From Primula veris (taxonomy: Eukaryota; Streptophyta; Magnoliopsida; Ericales; Primulaceae), in the NCBI GenBank assembly GCA_963682055.1, contig OY821750.1, forward strand, positions 2,730,501 to 2,794,500: a DNA stretch of 64,000 bases, given 5' to 3'. The notes below the pieces were generated by a model. It was given only the letters and a program-made list of their open reading frames with translations, had not been told where the DNA came from and made no database searches. The translations under genes were made by a program, and so were the position numbers. Shown here one piece after another: positions 1 through 11,198 of the stretch (its first letter is position 1; each line of letters opens with the position of its first letter).

Positions 1-580
1 AGGGGAGATAGATCAAAAAGAGAGAGAAGGATGAGAGATCGGAAAGAGTGAATACATGAGAACAGAGAGATCGGAGAGATAAAGAAAGAGAAGAAGAGAG
101 ATTAAGAGGAGGAGAGAGAGAGTAAATATATAGGAGTAATTAATGATTTTTTTTTATTAATTATTAATTAAATATATGTTTTTGATAATATAATTTTCGA
201 TGGTATGTTTTTGTTAATATAATAGATTTAGGGTATGTTTATGTTAATTCTCCAAAAAACAATGTTGTAATTTACTTGATATTTTGGAAATCTGAGTATT
301 AATTATAAATTTGAGTATTTCTGCTCTCTCTATTAAATTGTATTTTTATGTGGTTTTTTATTATTTAATTTATTAAAAAACTTAATTTAAAATTCTTTAC
401 CTATCCAAAACAGGTGATTGACTGAGTGACGATCTCTAAATAGATTATTTTGAAATTTTGTAAACAGGAGGGTGAATTTTTTTTTAAACTAGAAAAAATT
501 CAATCCGCACTAAAATAAGTAAACTTAGGGTCGATACTTTGTTTTTAGCAAACCCAAATTTAATGTTTTGGCTCTGTCAC
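1..580. repeat. Left arm of an imperfect foldback (pairs with 1628-2218)
   Basis: Read in reverse complement, this stretch matches 1628-2218 almost base for base. The GA-rich start pairs with the CT-rich run ending near 2218, and positions 571-580 pair with the sequence at 1628. The first ~253 bases are an inverted copy of the left part of the small Mutator-type element at 1956-2762. The rest matches that element's left flank, so the arm does not end at transposon termini. The loop between the arms holds 581-805 and a gag fragment. The window edge cuts the arm, so its true outer end is unknown. Confidence 0.85.
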
Positions 581-805
581 TGTTTCGGTGCAAGGTATAG
601 TTTCAGAAATCGAGTAAATTGGGTCGACATCTAAGCGAAAATATTACAGTCCTTATGTAGATAGGATAAACGAAATTTGGCATCTATAAATCCGTTTGGA
701 TGTTTGTAATATTTTGAGAAGAAAGTAACAATTTCTTATTTTTTAATGATCTTAAAAATATAAATAACAAAAAAATCTACAAAATAAATACAAAATGAGA
801 AATCT
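581..805. repeat. Inverted copy of unit-B sequence 14150-14360
   Basis: The reverse complement of this segment matches 14150-14360, which lies directly left of the second duplicated unit. The sense-strand partner expected in this locus is missing; the gag fragment sits there instead. Together with 1-580 it is one inverted block of about 800 bp equivalent to unit B 14150-14940. Confidence 0.75.
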
Positions 806-1631
806 ACAAAAACTTCCCGACCACTGATTTCCTGCTAGCCTATTGTACCCACCTCACCGATAAAAACGACGAACTGCGTCTCCTCAACCAAACTCTACCA
901 AGAAGAGAGTCGGTCCGCGAGGCACAGGTGGGTCGCAAAAGAGTTAGGAATAACCAGGGAGAAGCATTCCAACCGACCAGAAAGGGCAAAGATCCCGAGG
1001 TGTAGAGCGACCACGAGCACTAGAGCCCAAACCGCTCCAGATCGCATACCCAACACCGACCAATGAACATAAACCGCTCCAGCTCACCTACCCGATGCCA
1101 CCCAAGCCGTTTCAACAAGGTCGGCCCCAAGAGAGGGAACACCGAAACACTTTCGGACCGGTCGAGCTGCGATACACTTTCAACCTATCTGCTGAAGATA
1201 TCCTCAAGGATATATGCAGGGAAAGTTGGTATTCCCGACCATAACCGATCATCTCTCACCCAATCAGAGAGATTCCAAGCTCTTCTGCGCATATCACGAG
1301 GATCACGGCCATCTCACTGAGCATTTCCGTAACCTGCGATGGAGAATGAACCAGTGGGGCGATGCAGGATACCTAACCAAGTACATCAAAGGAGCTGGGA
1401 ATAAAGGCAAACAACTGGCCATCGAGGGATCCGACAACCGGCAAGGTAAAACGATCAACGTCGTTCATATGTCACGACCCAAGGGCCCAGGCGGGGAACG
1501 ATCGCGACAACGGCAGCTGGCCCACTTTGGCCAAGTAGCCAAGACATCACAGGCGTCGGCCTCTAAACGACAATGCACACCACGACGACATCCGCCCATT
1601 TCTTTCTCGGATCTTGACGAAGAAGGGGTGA
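806..1631 (+). pseudogene. Gag fragment of a Ty3/gypsy-type retrotransposon
   Basis: Near-identical to 12518-13356, the 3' part of the gag reading frame of the element at 10551. It covers the end of the retrotransposon gag domain and the downstream linker (motifs FCAYHEDHGH and RNLRWRMNQW). It carries the same frameshift as the longer copy (around 1240-1275, equivalent to 12965-12995). It also has a private 10-bp deletion near 1002 that creates an in-frame TAG. No LTR or primer-binding site accompanies it. It was therefore moved as a DNA fragment rather than by transposition, and ends inside a short GTGA microhomology at 1627-1631. Confidence 0.85.
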
Positions 1632-2218
1632 CAGAGACAGAACATTAAATTCGGGTTTGCTAAAAACAAATTATCGACCCTAAGTTTACTTATTTTAGTG
1701 CGGATTGAATTTTTTCTAGTTTAAAAAAAAAAATCACCCTCCTGTTTACAAAATTTCAAAATAATCTATTTAGAGATCGTCACTCAGCCAACCGCCTGTT
1801 TTGGATAGGTAAAAAATTTTAAATTAAGTTTTTTAATAAATTAAATAAAAAAAAACCACATAAAAATACAATTTAATAGAGAGAGCAGAAATACTCAAAT
1901 TTATAATTAATACTCAGATTTCCAAAATATCAAGTAAATTACAACATTGTTTTTTGGAGAATTAACATAAACATACCCTAAATCTATTATATTAACAAAA
2001 ACATACCATCGAAAATTATATTATCAAAAACATACATTTAATTAATAATTAATAAAAAACAAAAAAAATCATTAATTACTCCTATATATCTACTCTCTCT
2101 CTCTCCTCCTCTCAATCTATCTTCTTCTCTTTCTTTCCCTCTCCGGTCTCTCTCTTCTCATGTCTTCACTCTCTCCGATCTCTCATCCTTCTCTCTCTTT
2201 TTGATCTATCTCTCCTCT
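1628..2218. repeat. Right arm of the foldback (pairs with 1-580)
   Basis: Complementary to 1-580 with few mismatches. It is collinear with 14366-14950, so this is the parental orientation and 1-580 is the inverted extra copy. Confidence 0.85.
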
Positions 2219-2762
2219 TTTTCTTTCTTTTTTTTTATATTTCTCTCCTCCTCACTCTCTCTCTCCAATCTCTCTTTTCGGTGAAGATTGAGACGGATTG
2301 GGTGGCGAGCGTGTAGAGAAAGATTGAAAACTTAAGGTTGATTCCAACGGAGATGCGGTCGTCGAAAGAGAGGTCCACGACGACGACGTGAAAGTTCGAG
2401 ATCGGAGAACGGGTAAGGGTTGAATTTGTTAACTATGTATAAACTTGAAAAATAAGTGTATAAAGTTTGTGAATTAAGAGTATAGAGTTGAAAATTATGA
2501 ATATAAATTATATAAATAAGTATATGAATTCTGTAAATTGGGGTATGAACTTTACGAATTAGAGTATTAACTTTTAAAATAATGGTATGAAATTTTGGAA
2601 TAAGTGTATGAAAATATATAAATTAGGTTCTGAAGTTTTGGATTAAGGGTATAAAATATCCAAATTAGAATATGAAATTGGTTATATTTTCGTTAATTAA
2701 ATTTTTTTGGGTATTTTTTTGTTAATTTAGTTTCAAAAGTAGTATGGTTTGTTAATTTATCC
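1956..2762. mobile_element. Non-autonomous Mutator-like element, copy 1
   Basis: Ends are GGAGAATTAACATAAACATA on the left and the complement of GGATAAATTAACAAACCATA on the right. The flanks carry a 9-bp direct repeat, TTGTTTTTT (1947-1955) and TTGTTTTTA (2763-2771), differing at one base. A 9-bp target duplication is the hallmark of Mutator-superfamily insertion. The interior has a CT-rich run, then a less AT-rich core around 2280-2420 that could be captured genic DNA, then AT-rich sequence. No transposase is encoded. Relatives lie at 14688-15496 and 47557-48567. Confidence 0.75.
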
Positions 2763-2771
2763 TTGTTTTTA

Positions 2772-3292
2772 TTTCCTTTTCAAAATTTCTCAAATTGTTA
2801 AAATTTTGAAGATATATTTATATAATTTATAATTTATTCTTGAGAAATTTCATAATTTATGGACAATGTATTGATCAAAATATAGAAAATATCATGATTT
2901 CCTTACATATAACTTTTTTGTAATATATAGAAAATATTTAATCTTAATTTTGAGAGTTTGTTATGTAATTTTTGTAATAATTATTTGAACAAGTAGATAT
3001 TAGGCATTGGGATAAAGTACAATGGAAAGTTTAGAAACATCCAGAATCGTGTTTAATTAGTGTACGTGACACTAGTAATCAATAATACATTCACTAAATC
3101 ACTTCTGAATTTTATTTTTCTCCGAATTTTTTCAGATTTTTTTTCTTTACTTTTTAGCTTTGACCAAAGCTGATGTACACAATAATGATCTAGTTTATCT
3201 TTTGTTCTTAGAAATGAATATTTGTATTTAAAAAAACCAAAGCACACATTCATGATTCATATATAAAAGAGTTTTATTATTCGTTTATCTAG
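2772..3292. other. AT-rich region upstream of jumonji copy A
   Basis: No gene is seen. It is duplicated almost unchanged at 15506-16026. It presumably held the 5' region of the jumonji gene; no clear core promoter can be assigned by eye. Confidence 0.5.
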
Positions 3293-4471
3293 ATGTCGAC
3301 TAACTTCAGCAACTCCGAGATTTTGCCACCGAAACTTAAATACAAAAGGGATGCGAAGTTGCAATCCGCCATCGATTCAGAGGGTTCTTCAACCGCTCCT
3401 AAAAAATTGCCTACATCAATAATTCACGAAAATGGGCCAAGGGGTCTTAAACACAAGAGTGCGTCACTGGAAAATTTCGAAAAGGATACCAATTCTTCTC
3501 CTCCGAAAAGACATAAAGGGAAGTCGTCAAAAAGTGGAGGGAAAAGACCTATTAATTGTGTATCCAAAGGCAAAGCCGAGGTTATTGGCTTGGATGATTT
3601 TGATTGGACGGAAGATATTGAGTACTGTCCGACTTATTTTCCCACCAGAGAAGAGTTTGAAGATCCAATGGGTTATCTTCAGGAAATTTCGACGGACGTT
3701 GTGGAATTTGGTACTCTTTTTTCTTCTTAATTTATATAAAATTTTTATGGAAAATTAATTAATAATATTGTCTGATGAGATTAATTTATTTTATTCCTTT
3801 ATTGTAATTTCAGGGATTTGCAAGATTGTATCTCCGGTAGGTCCTTCTCTTCCGCCTTCATTGGTGCTGGAGAAGGAGAATAAACTCGAAAAGTTTCGAG
3901 CCGAATGTTTACCTCTGGATGCTAGGTATAGAGAAACTGTAATCAAGAGCAAAAGGTAATTTGTATTCATGAAAATGTTACTAGCATATAAATAATATAT
4001 TATACATATGAGTACATTTTCTAGTTTAAATTTGATTCTGATAATTTTTGCTATTAGTACATACTTGAGATTACTCATTTATGTCTTTTCTTTTCCTTGA
4101 CAGAGACCATACGGTTGATAGTTTTGCAACGATGGCAAATGAACAATACGAGCGTAGATATAAACTATCCGTGCCACTTCCTCCTTCACTAGTAGAAAGA
4201 GATTTTTGGAAGAAGATTGCACAAGAGAATGGGGGAAACGTTGAGTATGCCAACGGGATAAAAGCGCTTTCTCTTCGGATCCTAGTGATCCCCTTGGGAG
4301 AAGTAAATGGAATCTTCAGGTTTACTTTTACCCTAAAATTAAATTCGCTTAGAAGAACCCTACTTTTTAATTTTCTTGATTAATAATCCCGACAAATTTA
4401 TGTTTAAATGAAACCAGAAATTTTCCCGCCTGGACTAGTCATCATTGCGGCTTCTGGACCATGAAATTGAG
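3293..4471 (+). pseudogene. Jumonji (JmjN/JmjC) demethylase-like pseudogene, copy A, exons 1-4 only
   Basis: Exons read as 3293-3710, 3814-3955, 4104-4319 and 4418-4471, all with GT/AG borders. Exons 1-2 encode a lysine-rich N-terminus and then a JmjN domain (CPTYFPTREEFEDP ... GICKIVSPVG). Exons 3-4 give the linker toward JmjC. The wording is closest to rice JMJ706 and Arabidopsis JMJ13, which are histone H3 lysine demethylases. Two lesions are visible. A one-base frameshift lies at about 4258-4264 (GGGATAAAAGC): the expected SAFSSDPSDPLGRSKWNLQ continues only in another frame. An in-frame TAG at 4436-4438 interrupts RLD*SSLRLL in exon 4. The remaining exons are absent because the sequence changes at 4498. 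Both lesions are also in copy B. Confidence 0.85.
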
Positions 4472-5320
4472 GTAATTAATGTTGTTACTAATTAATTTAG
4501 TAACAACATTAATGACCACATTAAAGGCTGCAGTTTCAGAAATCCTCTATATGAGGCAGCCTTCTCCTCTCATTCAAAACACACGAAAATTCACTCTCTC
4601 TAAAACAGCATACAATTTTTTTCATAGCATATTAAAAACAGAGAGAACCACCCACCAACAGCTCGACCTTGACTCATCGCCAGTTTTTGGCGAGTCATCC
4701 AAGACGTTGTACCTTGGGATCGAAGCGCCAACGCAACCCGAAACATTAAGATGGTTGGGCGAATATCGTTTAAGGGCAGACTGTTTACAGTCGCCTCGTC
4801 TTTTAATTCTGTCTTTTAAATTACTGCTTTTCAATTCTGTAATTTATCTTTTTTGTCTTTTCAATTCTGTATTTTATTTCAGTATTTTAATTTGTTGTAT
4901 TTAGCTGTAATTTTTAATTCTGTTGTTTTTACCTTTCTGTAATTTCTTTAAAGTACTATTTTATTATGTAATTTCAATTCTGTAATTTAATTCAGTAATT
5001 AGAAAGTTTCAATTCAGTCCTGTTATTTCAATTTCAATCAGAACAGTCCGGCTGTTATGTTTATACTTTCCAGTCCGACAGTTTCTATTTATTGCAATTC
5101 AGTACATCAGATTATTAATTAATAATAATCTAAATAACATTTGCTTTAATTTCTATTCAGTACCTACATGTTGTAATCTGTAATTTCAATTCCAATTCGA
5201 AATTAATAAAGATTACACTGGTTTTGATTATTTCTTTCTAGTCCTTTAATTATTGTTTAATTGTTATTTCATACACGGAAACCAACACATTTTGGCATTT
5301 ACTTACTTATGTGGGTTTTC
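4472..5320. other. Noncoding segment replacing the rest of jumonji copy A
   Basis: Unit B continues into jumonji exon 5, but this copy diverges at 4498. The new sequence starts as the complement of what precedes it: ATTAATGTTGTTAC, an 11-bp spacer, then GTAACAACATTAAT. After about 4520 it resembles a retrotransposon LTR or leader, with TATATGAGGCAGCC near 4550 and many AATTCTGTAATTT-like repeats over 4800-5200. No coding potential is recognised and no LTR ends could be fixed. Confidence 0.45.
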
Positions 5321-5329
5321 TTAGGGTTT

Positions 5330-6003
5330 ACGCGGGGAGTTGACTTGCGGCTTAGGGATCTTGTCGTGCTTGACTGTCTATGTGCCCCGCATGCTCAACA
5401 TTTTTACTTTCCACCCCTATAAAGAGCCTTGGTCAACACATGTCCTTCAAAGAATACCGAGTTATCCTCAAGTATCAACTCTTGGTTTCTCTATACCGGG
5501 AAGCTGAGATGTGTCCGACTTGTAGAAAGATCCGTCTTGACTCGTTTGATAAGCATGAGGCCCATTGTAGGAATCTCCCGGATTTCAAATACCATCACGA
5601 TTTGGTCAGAGACGTCTTGGATGACATCATTTGGAGAGTCGGGATTGCAGATAGAAAAGAGGTACATGAGCTTTCTTACATATCCATCGGAGGGGAGATG
5701 TACATTTAGCCTAGCAGACGTTATTTTTTATAGTTGGAGCAACGGAAAACATGTGTGTGTCGAACTTACTGGCGTTTCACCCTTGGTGGGCTTTGGTACT
5801 AGAGAATTCATCATGGGTCATGCAGCTACAACTACTGAGGCAGAAAAGGTAGAGAAACATGAAAATGTATGTCACGAGAACCAACACAGTTTCATACTGT
5901 TCGTACTTGATACATCTGTGTTTTTAGTTAGTGAGTCTGTTGAGATTATTAGAATATTGCATAAAGTTATGAACATGAATGTGTTGATTGCGGGTTCGGC
6001 CTA
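5330..6003 (+). pseudogene. Fragment of a reverse-transcriptase-associated protein: CCHC finger plus restriction-like endonuclease region
   Basis: Two overlapping frames together encode a recognisable C-terminal region. It has SLGQHMSFKEYRVILKY, then a C-x2-C...H-x4-C finger (CPTC...HEAHC), then FKYHHDLVRDVLDDI, then ADVIFYSWSNGKHVCVELTG. This layout resembles the C-terminus of R2-type non-LTR elements and related host proteins, where a CCHC knuckle precedes a PD-(D/E)XK-like endonuclease fold. That family assignment is inferred. The frame breaks near 5705 (TAG after GGEMYI), and reading resumes in another frame up to the stop at 6001-6003. No polymerase domain is present. Only the last part is repeated in unit B, at 23284-23453. 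Confidence 0.6.
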
Positions 6004-6423
6004 GTATGTGTTCCCGATGTTATGATTTGCTATATAAAGAGTATTAGCAGCGCAGTTTGTTACCCGTTAATTTATCTCAAACTCATGTGTAATAACATCA
6101 TATTTATATAATAATATTTAAAGAGAAACAATATATATCCATCGGATAATGGTTGAGAATTTATATTTACGGCCGAGAATGTTGACACAATTTGGTTCAT
6201 ACCCATTTTGATCAGTAAAAACCAAATTAAACATGTATGTGACTCAATAATCATACTAGTTATAAATTGGATAATAATGAAGATTGGTTATTCGGAGAAA
6301 AAGTAGAAGAAAGGCAGATCGGCTTAAAAATAGAGTGCTTCTCCAACGAGAACACTTCTTTTTTATGGAACCCACACTACAATGCACTAAAACCTTCATA
6401 TGCATTACCTATGCTGAGCCATA
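6004..6423. other. Duplicated noncoding segment after the endonuclease fragment
   Basis: Collinear with 23454-23852. Short open frames are conserved in both copies, for example around 6267-6455, but resemble nothing known and run into a transposon end. They are not called as genes. Confidence 0.4.
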
Positions 6424-7847
6424 GGGTCCGTTTGATATCAGGCTTTTTAGGCTGATTTTGGATTTTTTATTTTTATTTTAAAAATCCATGTGTGTTTGGT
6501 TTGTAAGATTTTTTTGATTTTCAAAATCCAGATTTTTGTCAAATTACTCTTGAAAATCTAAAATCCAATAATTCAACTTTGGTGGATTTTTTTAATTTTT
6601 TGCCACTTTTAGAAGTTAAATGAAATAACTGAAGAACAATAATACCTCTAACATATTTGAGAAATTACCTTCTATGTTTTTATATACAAACAAAAAAAGT
6701 AAAGGAATAATAGATTATTTTCCTGAGAAAATCTGCCTTTCCCACAACCATTGATTATCATTAGGGGTGGGAGAGGTTCAATTTGTTACGGTTTGAGTCT
6801 AACAAAAATCAAACCACGTAAAAAATGAGCAGTTTGGTATGGTGCAGATGGGTGAATTTTAAAATTTCAAGCCAACTCCATCCATTTTAAATGGTTCGGA
6901 TTGGGTTCGCGGTTTGTTCATTTTACTTCTTAAACTTATAAAGGATGCAATTTTAACCCCAAGAATAGAAAAAAGAAACTCGAAAAAATTAAAGTAAAAT
7001 TTTTAAATTAAACATTCATAAACCAAAGCATAATTGCATATTATATGCACTGGAATAATAGTTTGATATAACATTTTTATTCACGTCTATGAAGCCGCTA
7101 TAACAAGATAGAAACGAACAATAAAAAATTTAACGCGCATCATAAAACCATAAAATATCCAAACAATTTGAAGCTGTAAATAAAAGATGGTGTAAACCCG
7201 AACCCTATCTACTTGATCGATCATAATCTATTTGGGTTCAATAGTTTGTTATGTATATTTGATTATTTATATGTATATTTAATTATTTATATGTATATTT
7301 AACTAATTTATATGTATATTTAACATGTTTATATTTTTTGCGGTATGGTGGGTTGGCTCCCAGTTTGAAACTCTTAATCAAAACCAACCCACTTATATTA
7401 TTTGCAATGCGGTGCGGTTTAAGTTCATAATTTTGAAAAATTCAAACCGACCCGATTCGCCACGGGTTGGTTTGAGTTGCGGTTTGGTCTGAGTCTTTGC
7501 CCACTTCTCATTATCACAATAAACAAGATGATGGAGTTCGCTCAATTCATAAAAGAAAATCAAGAAATATAAGACTATTTAAACTTTGAATTGGAATTTT
7601 TTTATTCTAAAATTTTGCAAAAGGGTGTTATGCTAAAAGGGTCTACTACGTTGATTTGGATAAGAAAAAGAGATTTGGGGATTTTAATTTAGGATACTTA
7701 TGTAATTTTGGATTAAAATCAAAAATCTAAAATGCCAAAGATTTTCGCATACCAAACACTAGTTACAGATTTTAAAAATCAAGATTTTTTGCTAGCTATT
7801 TTTAAAATCAGATTTTTGCCTAAAAAATTGGATCCCAAAACGGACAC
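6424..7847. mobile_element. Small DNA transposon with GGGTCCGTTT-type ends (copy A)
   Basis: The left end reads GGGTCCGTTTGATATCAGGC and the right end, inverted, GTGTCCGTTTTGGGATCC. Degenerate inverted AAAATC-rich subterminal sequence lies inside both. ATA flanks both ends (6421-6423 and 7848-7850), consistent with a 3-bp target duplication as in PIF/Harbinger MITEs; the family is tentative. A second element is nested at 6762-7509. Copy B at 23853-25388 keeps an extra ~117 bp (25079-25193). That stretch was probably lost here by recombination between short direct repeats. Confidence 0.55.
6762..7509. mobile_element. Nested hAT-like non-autonomous element (copy A)
   Basis: Starts TAGGGGTGGGAGAGG and ends with the complement of GAGAAGTGGGCAAAG. 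Subterminal GGTTCGGATTGGG and GGTTTGAGTTGCGG repeats face each other. The 8-bp flanks are ATTATCAT (6754-6761) and ATTATCAC (7510-7517), a hAT-type target duplication with one mismatch. No transposase is encoded. It was inserted before the segmental duplication, because copy B carries it at the same place. Confidence 0.6.
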
Positions 7848-8980
7848 ATAGTTATCGGAAAATTCATTCTCCGTTTATAAAACCGCTTCCCAATTTCTAT
7901 TACCTTTTATAATACCTTTATTTTTCTCGCGTTCCACATTTCCGTTTCCCACTTTCTTTTCTTTGTGCTAAAGCGTTCACTACCAATAGTACCCGTCATA
8001 TGAATTTAAACCATTTGAGTAAGCCCAGTCCGATGAATATCAAACTAACTTAGACCATAAATAATTAGGCTCACAGATCCTATGAAGGAAAATTTAAGGT
8101 CCAAGCCAAAAAAAACTTAATTAAGTTTATGGCAGCTCCGGCTCATATTTGAGAAATAGGTCATATTTTTCAACCTTATTTTAGTCTCCGGCAACAACAT
8201 GTGAGTATATCCCTCCCACCGCTACAGGACCACACCACTATCACACTACCATAGCTGCATCTCTGGCGAGTCACAACTATCGTCATGTTCATCTCCGGCG
8301 GTGACAAAGTGCACTACCACCGCAATGATTAAGGTGGGCATAACGGTGGTGGTACATGTGATGGCAGCAATGGTTTTTGGGTAGCCAAAACCCTAACTGC
8401 TTTTACGGAACTGACTTGGTAACTATGACAAAGATTACTAATTACATTGGCACCCCTTAAATATAGTCTAGACGAAAGACCATTTTCAAATGACAGTTTC
8501 TGGTCCTAAAGTATTAGTGGATTACAACAATTTGGCTTAAACACTACTCCTAATGTGTGTTATAATTACAGTTAGGACTGTATACTGTTTTTGATGATCA
8601 CGAACTGTTTTAAATTGACTATAGAAATTTTTTTGAAACAGTCTGAGACCTGTTACCTTGGGTCACTCTCTAAAGTATTAATTTTGCCATTTAATATTTT
8701 TTTTTCAGAAACAAATTCAATGACTCTAACTATTTAATTTTAGAGTTATTGTCTATTGTATTTTGTGATTTAGATTATTTTAGAAAAAATATTTAAAAAA
8801 ATAGTGTTTTTTGGAATTTTGTGAATTTTATTGTTTTTTGCAAATTTTAGTAAAAAAAAATTTAAACTTTTCGGCTTTTCACGATTTTTTTGTCCCTTTT
8901 ATTTTTCTTAAAAAAATATTAGTCATTTTGGATTTTCTCAAGATAATTAGTCATTTTGGATTTTCTCAAAAAAATTACAT
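7848..8980. other. Duplicated noncoding segment
   Basis: Collinear with 25389-26510 at high identity with small indels. A GC-richer patch (8200-8400, CTCCGGCGGTGACAAAG) looks genic in composition, but no open frame or known motif is seen. Confidence 0.4.
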
Positions 8981-10550
8981 CTAGTTGTCCTTACTATCCA
9001 ATTCTTATAAATCCTATCTTGTGCCGATTTAGAATTTGATATGAGCGTAGTATATTAATTCTTGCTGTTGTCTATGTCTCTCGATAAAGACGTCACAGAT
9101 AAAACTCATTTACAAAATGCCAAGTTTTTGTTAAACTGTTTATGCGGTGTTCTTTTATCGAACAAATAACTAGTCCACATTATATGTGAAACCAACTTTG
9201 TTATTAAACCCTGTGGAATACTGGAATTAGTGAACTATTTTTATTGAGTTAAATATTTTCCAGCTCATAGCTAGGCAGCTAGCGTCATATTTATTGTCTA
9301 CATGCTACTAATAATATAGTGACAGATAAGGAGGGGCGGCCTAATAACTGGGAGCACCTAAACTCCCAACAATTTGATCAAATAAAAAGCTCTTTTTTAC
9401 GCAGTAAAAGTTAAGTGAAAAAGAAAGATAAAAAAATAAAATGTATATAGAGAGATTTGAACCCATGACATAAGGAGTGTTATGCGCATCACCAGAGCCT
9501 GCAGTAGCTCATCAATCATAATATGACTAAAAAATAATTTCACCGCCTTTTTTCAGTCGTTACCTAAGCGCGGAGGCTTATTGGGCTGTGGTCAGGGCCG
9601 GCGCTGCAAATAAGTGCAAATATATGTTAAACCACGTGACTGAACAACTTCGTAACTTGTTTAAAGCAAACTTCCTAATTAGGTAACAATATATAGGTAG
9701 ATAGAAGCTAAATTTAAAATATATATATAAATTGGATAAAAAATAGTAAAATTCAATGATATATGGGAATAAACGCCTTTATTCCCAAAGAGGACGTCTT
9801 TATTCCCAAAGAGAATATGAATACAAGATTGATTTGTTCTCTAAATACTATTATCTCAACGTTTATGCTAAGTTAGTAGTTGTTGAAGAACACGTTACCG
9901 TCACTTTACCCGATGAACAGATGACGAAGATCCTTCACTCGTAATTCATTAGTCTGAAAACAATTGTTTTTTTTTATTATAATAAAGCTCATAAATATTT
10001 AAAAAAAGTGGCGCATCTCCCCTTTCTGATCTAGAGTGTTTTGGATTAAAAATAATAATACAGAAGACAATAGATATAAGGCAGAGGGAGTATGAATGAA
10101 CCTCGGTAGGATGGTCATATTTGGATCTATAAATATATTTAACATCTAGCTATGTTAGTGATCGTTACTTTTAGTATGATTTTCTGGATTTATTAGTTAG
10201 TTTGCGGTATAATATAGTATATTGTATTAAGTATACTTTAAACCTATCTTAAATGATCTTTGTTTACATAACTTGTAATTCTTAATGAATAGTTTATAAT
10301 ACAAACATGGTCTATTTCTGAATAGATTGATGCTTATAAAATACTGGATATGCTTATGTGGAAATATGTATAATCTGATTCTTGCAGAAAACACCAAAAA
10401 AAATAAAATAAATTAAAGGACTGGCTTGAATTCTCATAGCCTTTAAATGTATGTATCATGTTCATATCATCATATACACATTATACAAATGCATGTATAA
10501 CCCACACAACCCAAGAAGGAGAGAACGTATATATAACTATTAATGGTATG
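8981..10550. repeat. Dispersed repeat, copy 1 of 3
   Basis: Matches 42272-43616 along its length from CTAGTTGTCCTTACTATCCA onward. A part (9210-9400) recurs at 13366-13560. Ordering with the flanking blocks shows that it is the right end of duplicated unit A. A short open frame at 9756-9944 contains an internal duplication of TTATTCCCAAAGAG and is broken in the other copy, so it is not considered a gene. The gypsy-type LTR inserts at its right edge (10551). Confidence 0.7.
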
Positions 10551-11119
10551 TGATAGAACATAAAAATTAGACCCGAATATTCTATTCGGGTAATAATCAA
10601 CACACTTTATAAATAGCTATCCAACGCTTAAATGAGTCATCTCATGCTTTTTATAGGAAATAAGGTATTACTATCAAAAGCCCAAGCCCAATCAAATGGG
10701 GACCCATGTCTGAAAAACTCCTGGGATGAAGACATTTGTCAACATCCTAGAAGGCATAGTTGCCTATAAATAGCCAACTACCCCTCCTAGAAAAGGACCA
10801 GAAAATATATCCAAAAAATATAGAGAGAAGTTGAGAAAAGAGAGAAACTAGTCAAAGCATATCACGTCGAGAAATAAACCGAGCAGAGATAAAGCCGAGC
10901 ACCGAATAAAAAGGAAGAAAGCCCAAGAAGAGAGATCAAATAGTCAAATCGAGCACAATTGTAAAACAGATATACTAATCCGAACAAGTGTAATAGTCCG
11001 AATAAGGATAATAATCCGAGCAATAATAAAGATCAGGAAGTGTCATTATTTACATTTGATTTACTATTATATTATTGTTGAAAAGTCTAACGCGACCGAC
11101 CAAGGTTATGGCTTTATCA
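10551..11119 (+). repeat. 5' LTR
   Basis: Begins TGATAGAACA and ends TTTATCA, giving the usual TG...CA borders, 569 bp. It contains TATAAATAG boxes at about 10609 and 10763. The second lies about 350 bp before the LTR end and is the likelier promoter. AATAAA near 11023 may be the polyadenylation signal. No second LTR is found in the window. Confidence 0.75.
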
Positions 11120-11121
11120 AA

Positions 11122-11141
11122 TGGCGCCGTCTCCGGGAATC
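11122..11141 (+). other. Retrotransposon primer-binding site
   Basis: TGGCGCCGTCTCCGGGAATC lies two bases after the LTR end. Its first nine bases match the tRNA-Asp-type primer site typical of plant Tat/Athila-like gypsy elements; the later bases have drifted. Confidence 0.7.
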
Positions 11142-11198
11142 ATCTAGTTCCCAAGTAGTTTAGAATTCGAATACCAATACTCTGCCAGACGAGCGACA

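Noticed and set aside
3053..3253. 66-codon minus-strand frame upstream of jumonji copy A (also at 15787-15987)
   Set aside because: Conserved only because the whole segment is duplicated; composition is AT-rich and no motif is present.
4509..5280. Solo LTR of a copia-type element
   Set aside because: TG...CA ends and a target duplication could not be defined, so only a description is given.
9756..9944. 62-codon open frame on the plus strand
   Set aside because: The matching region at 43050-43220 has indels that break the frame, and part of the frame is an internal duplication of TTATTCCCAAAGAG. It looks like repeat DNA.
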